Shown here: positions 55,441 through 64,000 of the stretch, piece after piece
Layout: the number at the start of each line of letters is the position of its first letter
Position numbering within the stretch: position 1 is the first letter of the stretch
Assembly (NCBI RefSeq): GCF_003610915.1
Contig: NZ_NSDJ01000001.1
Location: forward strand, 3,782,001-3,846,000
DNA: 64,000 nt
Origin: Rahnella variigena
GTDB taxonomy: Bacteria; Pseudomonadota; Gammaproteobacteria; Enterobacterales; Enterobacteriaceae
Direction: 5' to 3'
Notes under the pieces: model-generated
Seen by the model: the letters and a program-made list of their open reading frames with translations, nothing else
The model's database searches: none
What the model was told of the DNA's origin: nothing
Translations under genes and position numbers: made by a program

Positions 55441-57669
55441 ATGCCGCATAACGACAGGACTCCGTTGGCTCACCGCATCCAGACACACGTATTTTCCACC
55501 TTGCTGTTCATCACGCTGGCCCTGTTCAGCGCTTTCAGTCACGCGGCAGAACAACCTGCCGATGCCGATCAGCAAAAAGCCTCATACACTGCGCTGGCCG
55601 ATATACTTCAGGATGATAAGGCCCGGGCTGAATTAATTTCACATCTGCGTGAAGCCGCCAAAACTCAAACGGCAGAACCGGCTCCCGCCGCTGAAAAGAG
55701 CGAACCTAAGCCGGAACAGCTTTCCCTGATCGACGAACTGGTCGATACCACGCAAAGTACCGTCGCGCAGCTCAGACAGCGCGTAGAAAAACTCAAAGAC
55801 ACTATCGATTCCGGCCCGCAGCACAGCTTTCGCGCTGACCGCTTTTTTACGGCGCTGGGGTATTTCCTGCTCACCGTTGCCGTGACCTTTGCGCTGTTTC
55901 ATCTGATCCGTAAACTGGTGAGTCCGCTGTATGTGCGTCTTGGCCGCTGGGGAAATAACGCGCGGCTTAAACAGGCGCACTGGTATCAGCTGCCCGCCAG
56001 TATTCTGGGTGCATTCGTCATCGATTTGATTATTTTGCTGCTGACCGTCGCCGCAGGAAATCTGTTCACGCAATATATGAACGGCGGCAGCGCGCTGATT
56101 GCGCGTCAGCAGGCCTTGTTCCTCAGCGCCTTTGCGGTCATTGAATTCTTCAAAGCCGTATTGCGACTGATCTTTGCGCCCGGCTTCAGCTATCTTCGCC
56201 CGTTCCCGCTGACTGACATGACCGCCCGTTACTGGAATACCCGCCTGGCCTGGGTCAGCGGCCTGATTGGTTATGCGCTGATGGTCGGCGTGCCGGTAGT
56301 GGCAACGCAAATCAACTACACCACCGCCGCCGTGGTGAATTTTGTGGTGATGCTGGGGCTGACGATCTATGCCAGCTGGCTGATACTGCATAACCGGCGC
56401 ACGATCCACCGCGAATTCAATCTGCTGGCCGAACGCTCGATGGCGTTTTTCAGCGTGATCCTGCGCGCCCTCGGACACGTCTGGCACCTGCTCGCGGTGA
56501 GTTATTTCGTGGTGCTGTTTTTCCTGTCACAGTTTGATTTTGCCGGCAGCCTGCGGTTTATGATGACCGCAACGGTGAAAAGTCTGGTGGTCATTGCGCT
56601 CGGCGCCCTGATTTCCGGCCTGCTTTCCCGCTGGATCAGCCGCCGCATTACCTTGCCTGATGATGTGAACCGCCGCTATCCGCTGTTGCAAAAACGCATC
56701 AACTCGTACATTCCGGCAGGTCTGAAAATTATCCGCGTGCTGGTAGTGCTCAGCGTGACCTTGTTCCTGCTCGATGCCTGGCACATCTTCAATCTCAATA
56801 AATGGTTCATGACCGAAAGCGGCGAGAAGGTGATCAGCGGGCTGGGGCATATCCTGTTTATCTTATGCTTTGCGATTGTCGGCTGGACGTTGCTGGCCAG
56901 CATGATTGAACACCGTCTGGGGCAGGAACTGACTAACGGCGCACGACCAAGTGCCCGCGAGCGGACATTGCTGACGCTGTTCCGTAACGTGCTCGCTATC
57001 GTGATCTGCACCATCACCGTGATGATCATGCTCTCGCAAATCGGGCTGAATATCGCGCCTCTGCTCGCCGGTGCCGGTGCGCTGGGTCTGGCAGTCAGCT
57101 TCGGTGCGCAGACTCTGGTCAAAGACGTCATCACCGGGATCTTCATCCAGTTTGAAAACGGCATGAATACCGGCGAATACGTCACCGTGATGGGGATCAC
57201 CGGCACGGTCGAAAGCATGACCATCCGCTCAATTGGCCTGCGCGATATTTACGGCGTGTTCCACATCGTGCCTTATTCTTCCATCACCACCCTCTCCAAC
57301 TACGAGCGCGAGTTCGGCGTGTACCGCGCCAGCTATAACGTCAGCCGCGATGAAGACGTGGATAAGGCCAACGACGTACTGCGTCTGGCGGTAGAAGAGT
57401 TGCAGCAGGATGAGAAAATCAAACCACTGCTGCTCGGCGAACCGACCTTCCAGGGCGTCGTGGGATTAGGAGATCAGTTCTTCACTATCCGCGTACTGGT
57501 ACGCACCAGAGCGCTGGAGCAATGGACGGTGCAATACGCGCTGGACAGACTGGTGAAAATTCACTTCGAGAAAGCGGGCATGGTGATGCCGAGGCAGGCA
57601 GTGCAGATATATAAAGATGAAGGAGATGCTGGCGGTGGGGGCACCTTACCGGTTAGGGCTGAATTGTGA
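55441..57669 (+). CDS. ybiO: MscS-family mechanosensitive channel YbiO
   Basis: Large MscS-type channel of 742 residues (E. coli YbiO 741). A signal peptide (cleavage near SHA/AEQ, about 35) is followed by a periplasmic helical domain (about 40-130), then about ten further membrane helices. The conserved channel core is near 530-660: LLAGAGALGLAVSFGAQTLVKD, then IFIQFENGMNTGEYV and IVPYSSITTLSNY. It releases solutes on hypo-osmotic shock, complementing the betaine uptake genes of this window. The stop codon lies at the edge of a structured repeat, so the last residues may derive from it. Confidence 0.95.
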   Translation: MPHNDRTPLAHRIQTHVFSTLLFITLALFSAFSHAAEQPADADQQKASYTALADILQDDKARAELISHLREAAKTQTAEPAPAAEKSEPKPEQLSLIDELVDTTQSTVAQLRQRVEKLKDTIDSGPQHSFRADRFFTALGYFLLTVAVTFALFHLIRKLVSPLYVRLGRWGNNARLKQAHWYQLPASILGAFVIDLIILLLTVAAGNLFTQYMNGGSALIARQQALFLSAFAVIEFFKAVLRLIFAPGFSYLRPFPLTDMTARYWNTRLAWVSGLIGYALMVGVPVVATQINYTTAAVVNFVVMLGLTIYASWLILHNRRTIHREFNLLAERSMAFFSVILRALGHVWHLLAVSYFVVLFFLSQFDFAGSLRFMMTATVKSLVVIALGALISGLLSRWISRRITLPDDVNRRYPLLQKRINSYIPAGLKIIRVLVVLSVTLFLLDAWHIFNLNKWFMTESGEKVISGLGHILFILCFAIVGWTLLASMIEHRLGQELTNGARPSARERTLLTLFRNVLAIVICTITVMIMLSQIGLNIAPLLAGAGALGLAVSFGAQTLVKDVITGIFIQFENGMNTGEYVTVMGITGTVESMTIRSIGLRDIYGVFHIVPYSSITTLSNYEREFGVYRASYNVSRDEDVDKANDVLRLAVEELQQDEKIKPLLLGEPTFQGVVGLGDQFFTIRVLVRTRALEQWTVQYALDRLVKIHFEKAGMVMPRQAVQIYKDEGDAGGGGTLPVRAEL

Positions 57670-57907
57670 AAATTTCGGTTTTTTAAGCGCAGCGATCACT
57701 TATCGCACTGCGCCGAAACCGACCAGAGGGGAAAGGCTTTTCCCCTCTGAACTCCCCTCGCTTTTTCAACACGCGCTAACGCTTGCTGGCTATGTTCCAG
57801 TTATCACCGTGACAGGCTGGAAATCTTGCCGCTACGCGGTACCTTCTCTCGGTCCTGAAGCCATAGGTCTTCAGGCCGCTCCGTTCAGCAAGATTTCTGA
57901 ATCGCCC
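57668..57907 (+). repeat. Structured repeat family B, copy 1
   Basis: A 240-base intergenic element beginning at the ybiO stop (GAAAATTTCGG). It contains an 11-bp hairpin (57724-57734 with 57739-57749) and a 7-bp hairpin (57854-57860 with 57869-57875). A strongly conserved core around 57788-57843 (GGCTATGTTCCAGTTATCAC and CTTGCCGCT) is shared with an inverted copy at 58171-58414. Both hairpins exist in the second copy with different stem sequence. Confidence 0.8.
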
Positions 57908-57948
57908 TCGGGAAAAAAGCCTGCCTCTGATGTAACTCCATGTAAAAA

Positions 57949-58092
57949 ATGAAATTTACTCTGAATGAAGCTCTCAACTTCTTGATTTCACAATTGGAAC
58001 GCTATAAGCCATTAAGATTCGCAAGGTCAACTCATCAACAAGACATTACGAAACAGCCACGAAAAATCACAAGACTAATGTTTTTGAATTAA
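57949..58092 (+). other. Short ORF between the two family B repeats
   Basis: A 47-codon ORF (MKFTLNEALNFLISQLERYK at its start) in the AT-rich stretch between the inverted repeats. There is no ribosome site beyond an A-run, and no homology I recognise. It may be a gene remnant carried with the repeats. The remaining bases 57908-58170 show nothing else. Confidence 0.25.
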
Positions 58093-58170
58093 TCGAATGG
58101 CGTGATCAAAAATGGTAATCCACATTTCTAAAAGATGGAAAACAGTCTTCTTTTAAATTTAAGATTGTGC

Positions 58171-58414
58171 GGGCGGTTCAGAAAGCTTGCTGAGTGAGAG
58201 GTTGCAGACCTGAGGCTGCAATCCCGAAACGAAGGCACCGCGAAGCGGCAAGATTTCGCGCCTGTCGCGGTGATAACTGGAACATAGCCAGTCAGCGATA
58301 GCGCGGAGTAAAAAAGCGGGGAGAGATCCAAGAGAGGGAAAGCACTTCCCTCTCTTGGGCGGTTTCGGCGCAGCGCGTTGAGTGATCACCGCACTTGAGA
58401 AACCGAAATTTTCT
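58171..58414 (-). repeat. Structured repeat family B, copy 2 (inverted)
   Basis: A 244-base element that, read on the minus strand, follows copy 1 from GAAAATTTCGGTTT to TTTCTGAACCGCCC. Its hairpins are 58328-58340 with 58346-58358 (13 bp) and 58202-58207 with 58216-58221 (6 bp). Their stems differ in sequence from copy 1 but stay fully paired. It lies downstream of the minus-strand chemoreceptor gene. Confidence 0.8.
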
Positions 58415-58484
58415 CGCTCCAGCCCTCACGGCGAGTGAAATTCACTTATCCATTGGCCGCCTCGTTGCAGCGGCCCCCGTGCCA

Positions 58485-59795
58485 CTAATGCCTCGTCTGC
58501 CCCTGATCCCCCGTGATAACGGAAAACTCCGCCATCATCCGCACCAGATCCTGCATCCCCAGGTTCACCTGATTGATCACATCACCCGCATTGCGGCTCA
58601 GCGCCACGCCACCGCCGGCGCGGTTGACGCAATTACCCATGCCATCAATCGCCGCCATTACGCCATCGCGGATGCTTTGCGTAAGCTGGTCAATTTCGAC
58701 AGCAGCTTTGCGGGACTGATCGGCCAGTGAGCGGACTTCTCCGGCGACCACAGCGAATCCCCTGCCCTGTTCTCCGGCGTGCGCCGCTTCAATCGTTGCG
58801 TTGATGGCCAGCAGATTGGTCTGGGATGAAATCCTGCGGATGGTATCCACCATTTCGCCAATGCGTTCGGAGGTCTGCCCCAGCTGCCCGATTATCTCAG
58901 AGGTCCGGCGCGCCAGCGCTTCCACTTCCTGCATATCTTCCACCGCTTTCTGCACGATGGTGACACCCTCAGCCGCCGTTTTATCCGTGGTCAGGGAAAG
59001 CTCATGCACATGCGTCATCATGCTTTCCTGCTGGCGCTGCTGCGCCATCTGGCTGGTAATGTCCTGGGCGATTTTGACAATTTTTATCACTTTGCCGTCG
59101 TCGTCGATCACCGGGTTATAACTCGCCTCCAGCCAGATTGCCTGACCCCGGCCATTCATACGCTCGAAGCGCCCGAGAATAAACTCGCCGTTTCTGAGAC
59201 GTTGCCAGTGATTGCGGTAATCGTGCGAATCGCGGTATTGCGCTAGACAAAACATCGAATGGGGATGACCCTTAATTTGCTGCAGAGAATAACCCATGAC
59301 TTTCAGGAAGTTATTGTTTGCAGAAATTACATGACCGTCTGGGGTAAAGGTAATCAGCGCCATTGAACGTTCCAGCGCCTGAAGAATTCCCTGGTGTTCG
59401 TGAGATTCATTAATTCTTTCGGAGACATCACTGGCAATTTTAATTATCTCAGTGACTTTGCCTTGTTTATTTTTGACAGGTATGTACGTTGCTTCCAGCC
59501 AGATTAAGCTTCCGTTTTTCTGGACGCGTTTAATATTGCCGCTGACCGACTTTCCCTGCCGCAATGCTTCCCAGTGCAAACGATACGCATCGCTGGCAAC
59601 AAACTCCGGCGTACAGAAAATCCGGTGTGGCTGACCCATTACCTCATTCCTGTTGTACCCCATGCTGCTCAGAAACAGATCGTTGACCTCAAGCACCACG
59701 CCTTCTGGCGTAAAAGCGATCATAGGAACTGCCTGCTGAATTGCAGCGAATTTATCACGCCATGCCGTACTAAACTGATGAGAAAATAATTGCAT
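58485..59795 (-). CDS. Soluble PAS-PAS chemoreceptor (BdlA-like)
   Basis: A 436-residue methyl-accepting-type protein without membrane helices. Two PAS domains follow each other (about 20-110, [26 protein letters not shown]; about 135-235, [23 protein letters not shown]), each with a PAC-like end ([26 protein letters not shown]). Then comes a signalling domain with the hairpin tip [36 protein letters not shown]. The layout equals Pseudomonas BdlA, a biofilm-dispersal sensor. PAS domains of this type may bind haem or flavin. The ATG at 59795 is preferred over an upstream in-frame start at 59843. Confidence 0.88.
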   Translation of the reverse strand: MQLFSHQFSTAWRDKFAAIQQAVPMIAFTPEGVVLEVNDLFLSSMGYNRNEVMGQPHRIFCTPEFVASDAYRLHWEALRQGKSVSGNIKRVQKNGSLIWLEATYIPVKNKQGKVTEIIKIASDVSERINESHEHQGILQALERSMALITFTPDGHVISANNNFLKVMGYSLQQIKGHPHSMFCLAQYRDSHDYRNHWQRLRNGEFILGRFERMNGRGQAIWLEASYNPVIDDDGKVIKIVKIAQDITSQMAQQRQQESMMTHVHELSLTTDKTAAEGVTIVQKAVEDMQEVEALARRTSEIIGQLGQTSERIGEMVDTIRRISSQTNLLAINATIEAAHAGEQGRGFAVVAGEVRSLADQSRKAAVEIDQLTQSIRDGVMAAIDGMGNCVNRAGGGVALSRNAGDVINQVNLGMQDLVRMMAEFSVITGDQGQTRH

Positions 59796-60139
59796 AGGAC
59801 AGACACCCTGTGGCTGATAACGTGAATTAATGCGCGAACGCAATTAATTGAAATAAACACGTGCTAATTCCCGCGGGTTATTAGTAAGGTCACTAATAAA
59901 TAGCGAAAAATAGTCTGGCCCCTGGGTGGGTGGCAGGAAGGTTGCTCAGGCAGTCAAAACATTATGCGGTGAAAAATAAAGTCACGCGCAAAATCATTAC
60001 TCTGTTAATTAATCAACTTTCTTATAGTGAATTAAGCATAATTTATTCCACTGAAAAAGAAAGGGGGGCGCGGGAGTATTTTTTACAGCCTGTTCACCGT
60101 CAGATGAACAGGCTGAAATCAGGGCAGTTCACATCGTGA
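59796..60139. other. Intergenic region between rlmF and the chemoreceptor gene
   Basis: A 344-base AT-rich region. Close to the rlmF stop is a 10-bp perfect hairpin AGCCTGTTCA/TGAACAGGCT (60086-60095 with 60104-60113). On the minus strand it is followed by A rather than T, so it is not a standard terminator for rlmF. The rest should hold the chemoreceptor promoter; nothing else is seen. Confidence 0.55.
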
Positions 60140-61108
60140 TCAAACTGACCAGCGTTTGATTGCCCAGCTTTTTTGCTGTGAAGGCGTCAGGAATGTCCAG
60201 GCCACGAAACGGCTGATCTTGTTACCGTGAACCATTTCGACAGTGCGGACATCCGTCGCACCCTCTTCACTCAGCGCGTCATACAGTAACGGCAATGTCG
60301 TTTTTTTAGAAACCAGCACCGTGTACCAGAAACAGTTCTGCGCTTTACCGGCGCTCTCTTCGGCCATGCGAACCACAAACGCTTCTTCACCGCCTTCACA
60401 CCACAATTCGTTGTGCTGGCCGCCAAAGTTCAGTTCTGCGGTACCGGCGCGACGATCCAGACCGAGATTCTGACGTTTACGCTGACTGCCAGACGCCGCA
60501 TCTGCCGCCGAAGCATGGAATGGCGGATTACACAGCACCGCGTCATAACGCTCATCATGACGGATAATGGTGTCGAGAATACGCTGCGGTTTAGCCTGTA
60601 AACGGAAACGCACCTGATTGGTCAGCAGCGGATTGGTCGCGACAATTTTCTTGGCCGCAGCCATAGAAACCGCATCAATCTCACTGGCGGTAAAGCGCCA
60701 GCCATATTCACGCAGACCGATAATCGGATAAATACAGTTCGCGCCAACACCGATATCCAGCACGGAAATGTCTTTGCCCTGCGGGATCTTGCCGTTGTTG
60801 CTGCCTGCCAGTAAATCAGCCAGATGGTGAATATAATCCGCACGCCCAGGAATTGGCGGGCACAGGTAATCGGCAGGAATATCCCAGTTTTCAATCTGAT
60901 AGCAATCGCGCAGCAAGGCACGGTTCAGGGCTTTAACTGCCTGAGCGTTGGCGAAATCAACGGACAAATCGCCCCATTTATTTTCGACAACAAACGGTGC
61001 CAGTTCCGGGCTGCTGGCAATCAGGGCCGGGAAATCATAGCGGCTGCGATGACGATTTCGCGGGTGAAGACCGCTTTTTTCCTGAGGGAAGACTTTCTTT
61101 TTTTCCAC
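60140..61108 (-). CDS. rlmF: 23S rRNA (adenine-1618-N6)-methyltransferase RlmF
   Basis: Methylates A1618 of 23S rRNA using S-adenosylmethionine. The 322-residue protein (E. coli 308) has GLHPRNRHRSRYDF at the start, the SAM-binding VLDIGVGANCIYPIIGLREYGW and the catalytic CNPPFH motif near residue 195, followed by ELWCEGGEEAFVVRM. The N-terminus is slightly longer than in E. coli. Confidence 0.96.
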   Translation of the reverse strand: MEKKKVFPQEKSGLHPRNRHRSRYDFPALIASSPELAPFVVENKWGDLSVDFANAQAVKALNRALLRDCYQIENWDIPADYLCPPIPGRADYIHHLADLLAGSNNGKIPQGKDISVLDIGVGANCIYPIIGLREYGWRFTASEIDAVSMAAAKKIVATNPLLTNQVRFRLQAKPQRILDTIIRHDERYDAVLCNPPFHASAADAASGSQRKRQNLGLDRRAGTAELNFGGQHNELWCEGGEEAFVVRMAEESAGKAQNCFWYTVLVSKKTTLPLLYDALSEEGATDVRTVEMVHGNKISRFVAWTFLTPSQQKSWAIKRWSV

Positions 61109-61314
61109 CTGAGTGACTCTCCGAGAGGTGTGCGCGACGCATAAAATATGCGATGGGGCGTTAGATATTCATCAATGGCGCACAAGATACCACAAAGCGC
61201 CGCCGCCTGCCGGATGCATCCGGGCTGACGCGGGCACATAAAAACGGTCAGCACCTGATTAAATCGGGTAATGTAGAAATCATAGTCTTTATGAATTATT
61301 TGCTGAGGAAAATC

Positions 61315-61944
61315 ATGAGTACTGATGAACGCTACTATTACGAACCAGCCAAAGGCCACGGCCTGCCCCATGACCCGTTAAACGCTATTGTCGGTCCGCG
61401 CCCGATTGGCTGGATTTCCTCCCGCAATGCCGCCGGACAGCGCAATCTGGCGCCTTACAGTTTCTTCAACTGTTTCAATTACCGTCCGCCTATCATTGGT
61501 TTTGCCAGCAGTGGCTGGAAAGACAGCGTGGCGAATATCGCGGAAACCGGTGAATTCGTCTGGAATCTCACCACCCGACCGCTGGCGGTGAAAATGAATG
61601 AAAGTTCGGCCTCGCTGGAACACGGTGCGGATGAGTTTGATTTCGCCGGTCTGACACCGCAAGCGGGAACGCGAGTCGCGGCCGATCGCGTGCTGGAAAG
61701 TCCGGTGAACTTTGAGTGCAAACTGACGCAGTGTATTCAGCTTAAAACGGCCGCCGGTGGCGATATCGATACCTGGCTGGTGCTGGGCGAAGTGGTTGCC
61801 GTGCATATTGCGCCACATCTGCTGATTGACGGCATTTATCAGACTGCGCTTGCCGAACCGGTATTACGCGCCGGAGGCCCTTCCGCCTACTACGGCATTT
61901 CTGAAGATCAGCGCTTTGACCTGATACGCCCCGACGCCCGCTGA
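61315..61944 (+). CDS. Flavin reductase-like FMN-binding protein
   Basis: A 209-residue protein of the DIM6/NTAB flavin reductase-like family (split barrel). The signature is VGPRPIGWISSRNAAGQRNLAPYSFFNCFNYRPPIIGFAS, here given only as family evidence in short parts: PRPIGWISSRN, NLAPYSFFN and PPIIGFAS. It probably binds FMN; the reaction is unknown. The ATG at 61315 has TGAGGA upstream and is preferred over 61291. A terminator follows. Confidence 0.85.
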   Translation: MSTDERYYYEPAKGHGLPHDPLNAIVGPRPIGWISSRNAAGQRNLAPYSFFNCFNYRPPIIGFASSGWKDSVANIAETGEFVWNLTTRPLAVKMNESSASLEHGADEFDFAGLTPQAGTRVAADRVLESPVNFECKLTQCIQLKTAAGGDIDTWLVLGEVVAVHIAPHLLIDGIYQTALAEPVLRAGGPSAYYGISEDQRFDLIRPDAR

Positions 61945-61961
61945 GTTCAGAGCATCAATGT

Positions 61962-62005
61962 AAAAAAAGCCACCGTGCGAGTTACACCGCCGGTGGCTTT
62001 TTCAT
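61962..62005. terminator. Bidirectional intrinsic terminator
   Basis: AAAAAGCCACCG (61964-61975) pairs with CGGTGGCTTTTT (61991-62002). The A/T flanks let it serve both the flavin-reductase gene and the convergent M3 peptidase gene. Confidence 0.85.
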
Positions 62006-62029
62006 TAAAGGGATTATTTTGTAACCTGG

Positions 62030-63892
62030 CTATTTATGGTTGTAATTCTGCTCGACGAAATCCGCAAAATCCTGACACATCGCGTCATCACCGTCGGCGC
62101 TGTCAGCTAAAATTCTGGCGCCATCCACCACGCGGATGTGCACATTCAGGTCGAAATCGGCTGCGGGCTGCTCACGTTTTGATGCCATTTCAATGGTCTG
62201 CCGCGCATCCTGCCACGCTGTATCTACCGTCTGATTACAGACCTGCGCCAGATAATCGGGATTGAACCCCTCGCCGGTCAGGCTGCGCAAGGTATCGTCG
62301 TGGCTGACGCTGTTACCCGGCGTCCAGTAATGCTTTGCCAGATCCGGGCCGATAGCCGGATTGTCGGTCAGATAGCCATCGCGTTTCAGGAAGAAGGCGC
62401 GGGTCTGTTCCACGGCCATCATCGCCAGCAGATAGCCCTGATAAGAACAGGCGGATTCCATGGAAAGCAAATGCGGGATTGCCAGCGTCGGACGCGGGCT
62501 GCCGGTCACACCAAGAATATGCGTTTCAACGTCACGCGCCAGCGCCGTCATAGCTTCCGGCGTGCGTTTTTCATCCGGCCACTGATAAAGCTGCCACTCG
62601 AAATACGGCACCAGCAAAATGTGGCGCTCATTAAACGAACGCATCGGCTGACGGGCTTCAATACTGGCGCGGATCAGTTCGTCCGGCACCGGCTCACCGG
62701 CGGTATTTTTCGCGTAACGTTTCAGCCAGTCAGCGTCATCGAGGAGGCTGTCGCAGAACATGGACTGCGTTTCAGCATACGCCATCGACGTCGGCGGGAA
62801 TTCCTGTGAGAAACACGGTGCATTCTGGCGGATATTGGCGAAATGCGCCGCATGTCCTCCTTCATGGAACAAGGTGTTCAGGCCAGTCGCGCCGCTGCCA
62901 ATCTGATCCGGTTTTGCCAGACTGGTGAAGTTAATCACCGCAGGCACCCATTTGCCGTTGTCATAGAACGGCGGCACCGGCCCGTGCATAAATCCGTTCT
63001 CGTATTTGCCTTCGCGGACCAGTAAATCGAGTTGCATTTCTGCGCCGTTAAAACCGATATTCAGGCGCTTGAAGCTGTCAATCCAGCGGCGCAGGGAATC
63101 GGCAAACGGGAAGTAAGGATCGAGCTGACGGGTGACGTCACCGGCGCTGGCGAAGCGGATATTCCACGGCAGCAGTGCGGCATCACCTTCGCGTGCTACC
63201 AGTTCATTGAGGCTGCGCGTGTTACTTTCGCGGGTGCGTTCTTCGAACCGGTCGAGGATAGCGAATAACTGTTCCGGCGACATGCGTTCGGTTTTATTCA
63301 CTTTATAGTCGAAATAGTTACGGTAACCGAGCTGGCGGGCAAAGCGGTTACGCAGGCCTATCAGTTCAGGCAGTCCGTTGTGCAGCAGCCAGTCTTCCAG
63401 GTCGCGCAGCGCATTCTGGGAACTGCGGCGGTAAGCTTCATTTTCGTTATTGGCCTGATTAGTCAGCAGTTCGCCGAGAGAGGCACTGACGCGCTCGCCT
63501 TTGCTGTTGATGTGGGTCATGCGGTACTGCTTACGCTTACCAAACAGCACGGATTCGGCCTGAATGATTTCATCCATCAGCGCCTGGGCTTTGGGATCTT
63601 CAATCACATTACAGTCGAAGAAACTCAGCCAGCCGCGCAGACCGTGGAGCAGCGCATCACGCTCGTCGCTGGCACTGTGTTTTTCCAGACTGGCGATGGC
63701 GTCACGAATTTCCTGCGGACGGGAAGGTTCAGCGATAAAGCGTTTGTAAGCAGTTTCGGCAGCGGAGAAAGCGTCGGAGACATTTTCATCACCGGTGCCC
63801 ATGTAGTTTTGCCAGAACAAGTTTTCTTTGTTCTGATGCACGTTGAGGTAATCGCGATTGAGGGCGTTAAAATAGTCCTGAGCCTGTTTCAT
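62030..63892 (-). CDS. M3-family metallopeptidase (oligoendopeptidase F-like)
   Basis: A 620-residue zinc peptidase that degrades short peptides in the cytoplasm. The zinc motif is HEGGH (His343, Glu344, His347) in LNTLFHEGGHAAHFA, with the third ligand Glu in SMAYAETQSMFCDSL. The C-terminal YEWQLYQW-like region (PYFEWQLYQW) and helical bundle match the M3 fold. No signal peptide. The ATG at 63892 is preferred; the frame opens 18 codons earlier. It could use peptides imported by Gsi, but that link is only speculative. Confidence 0.85.
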   Translation of the reverse strand: MKQAQDYFNALNRDYLNVHQNKENLFWQNYMGTGDENVSDAFSAAETAYKRFIAEPSRPQEIRDAIASLEKHSASDERDALLHGLRGWLSFFDCNVIEDPKAQALMDEIIQAESVLFGKRKQYRMTHINSKGERVSASLGELLTNQANNENEAYRRSSQNALRDLEDWLLHNGLPELIGLRNRFARQLGYRNYFDYKVNKTERMSPEQLFAILDRFEERTRESNTRSLNELVAREGDAALLPWNIRFASAGDVTRQLDPYFPFADSLRRWIDSFKRLNIGFNGAEMQLDLLVREGKYENGFMHGPVPPFYDNGKWVPAVINFTSLAKPDQIGSGATGLNTLFHEGGHAAHFANIRQNAPCFSQEFPPTSMAYAETQSMFCDSLLDDADWLKRYAKNTAGEPVPDELIRASIEARQPMRSFNERHILLVPYFEWQLYQWPDEKRTPEAMTALARDVETHILGVTGSPRPTLAIPHLLSMESACSYQGYLLAMMAVEQTRAFFLKRDGYLTDNPAIGPDLAKHYWTPGNSVSHDDTLRSLTGEGFNPDYLAQVCNQTVDTAWQDARQTIEMASKREQPAADFDLNVHIRVVDGARILADSADGDDAMCQDFADFVEQNYNHK

Positions 63893-64000
63893 GTAATCTT
63901 CTCTGCTGAATGTTAAAGAGATTTTACATTGAGTGTATGTTCGCAAAGCGGTTATGTCGATATGGCAAAACCGCTTTTGAATGTCAGGCAGGATTGTGCG

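Noticed and set aside
55639..56487. 282-codon ORF on the minus strand opposite ybiO
   Set aside because: Antisense to a conserved channel gene; the product is Gln/His/Arg-rich, typical of shadow frames.
57617..57952. 111-codon ORF across repeat B copy 1, with a similar peptide in copy 2 (GYVPVIT, KSC, AVPS)
   Set aside because: The peptide likeness follows from nucleotide likeness. In the shared core most base changes alter the amino acid (Val/Ala, Trp/Ala, Tyr/Phe), while hairpins are kept, which argues for a non-coding element.

Overview
The window looks like chromosome of a gammaproteobacterium of the order Enterobacterales. Long runs of genes keep the order of the E. coli 18-minute region: iaaA-gsiABCD beside moeAB and ybiT, then ompX-rhtA-dps, ybiI-glnHPQ, ybiO and rlmF. 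A Rahnella- or Serratia-like member of Yersiniaceae is my best guess; this is inference from gene content, not from a search. No rRNA, tRNA, CRISPR array, insertion sequence or prophage was seen.

Layout. 1-6.5 kb: glutathione/peptide importer gsiABCD behind the isoaspartyl peptidase iaaA (minus strand). 6.7-8.2 kb: a TsgA-like MFS transporter and a one-domain DeoR-type regulator. 8.5-12.3 kb: moeA-moeB, an ERIC-like repeat and the ABC-F gene ybiT. 12.4-14.6 kb: tsx with a consensus CRP site, then a Xre/RES toxin-antitoxin pair with a perfect operator palindrome. 14.6-17.3 kb: two YdcZ-family membrane proteins divergent from a LysR regulator, a GC-rich palindromic repeat, and elaA. 17.3-23.4 kb: the choline-to-glycine-betaine locus betA-betB-betI with divergent betT. 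23.7-25.0 kb: a compact orphan type VI module (hcp, Tlde1-like L,D-transpeptidase effector, periplasmic candidate immunity protein). 25-28 kb: a membrane-anchored EEP-family protein and eptB. 28.2-32.6 kb: a CusSR/HprSR-like two-component system divergent from a DUF5666-like secreted protein, a b561 cytochrome and a molybdopterin Tat lipoprotein. 32.9-37.9 kb: ompX, rhtA, a fasciclin protein with an ECF sigma factor and RskA-type anti-sigma factor, and dps.

38.4-51.7 kb is a group 2 (ABC-transporter dependent) capsule locus placed between dps and ybiI-glnH. On the plus strand a JUMPstart/ops element leads kpsM-kpsT and three very AT-rich serotype genes. On the minus strand kpsF-E-D-C-S end in a beta-helix lipoprotein. 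kpsU is absent. 52.2-64 kb: ybiI, glnHPQ with sigma-54 and NtrC sites, ybiO, a pair of inverted structured repeats, a soluble PAS-PAS chemoreceptor, rlmF, a flavin-reductase-like protein and an M3 metallopeptidase.

Accessory content worth attention: the capsule serotype genes and the beta-helix lipoprotein, the hcp-effector-immunity module, the fasciclin/ECF/RskA triad, and two families of palindromic intergenic repeats. One repeat pair keeps its hairpins although the stem sequences differ between copies.
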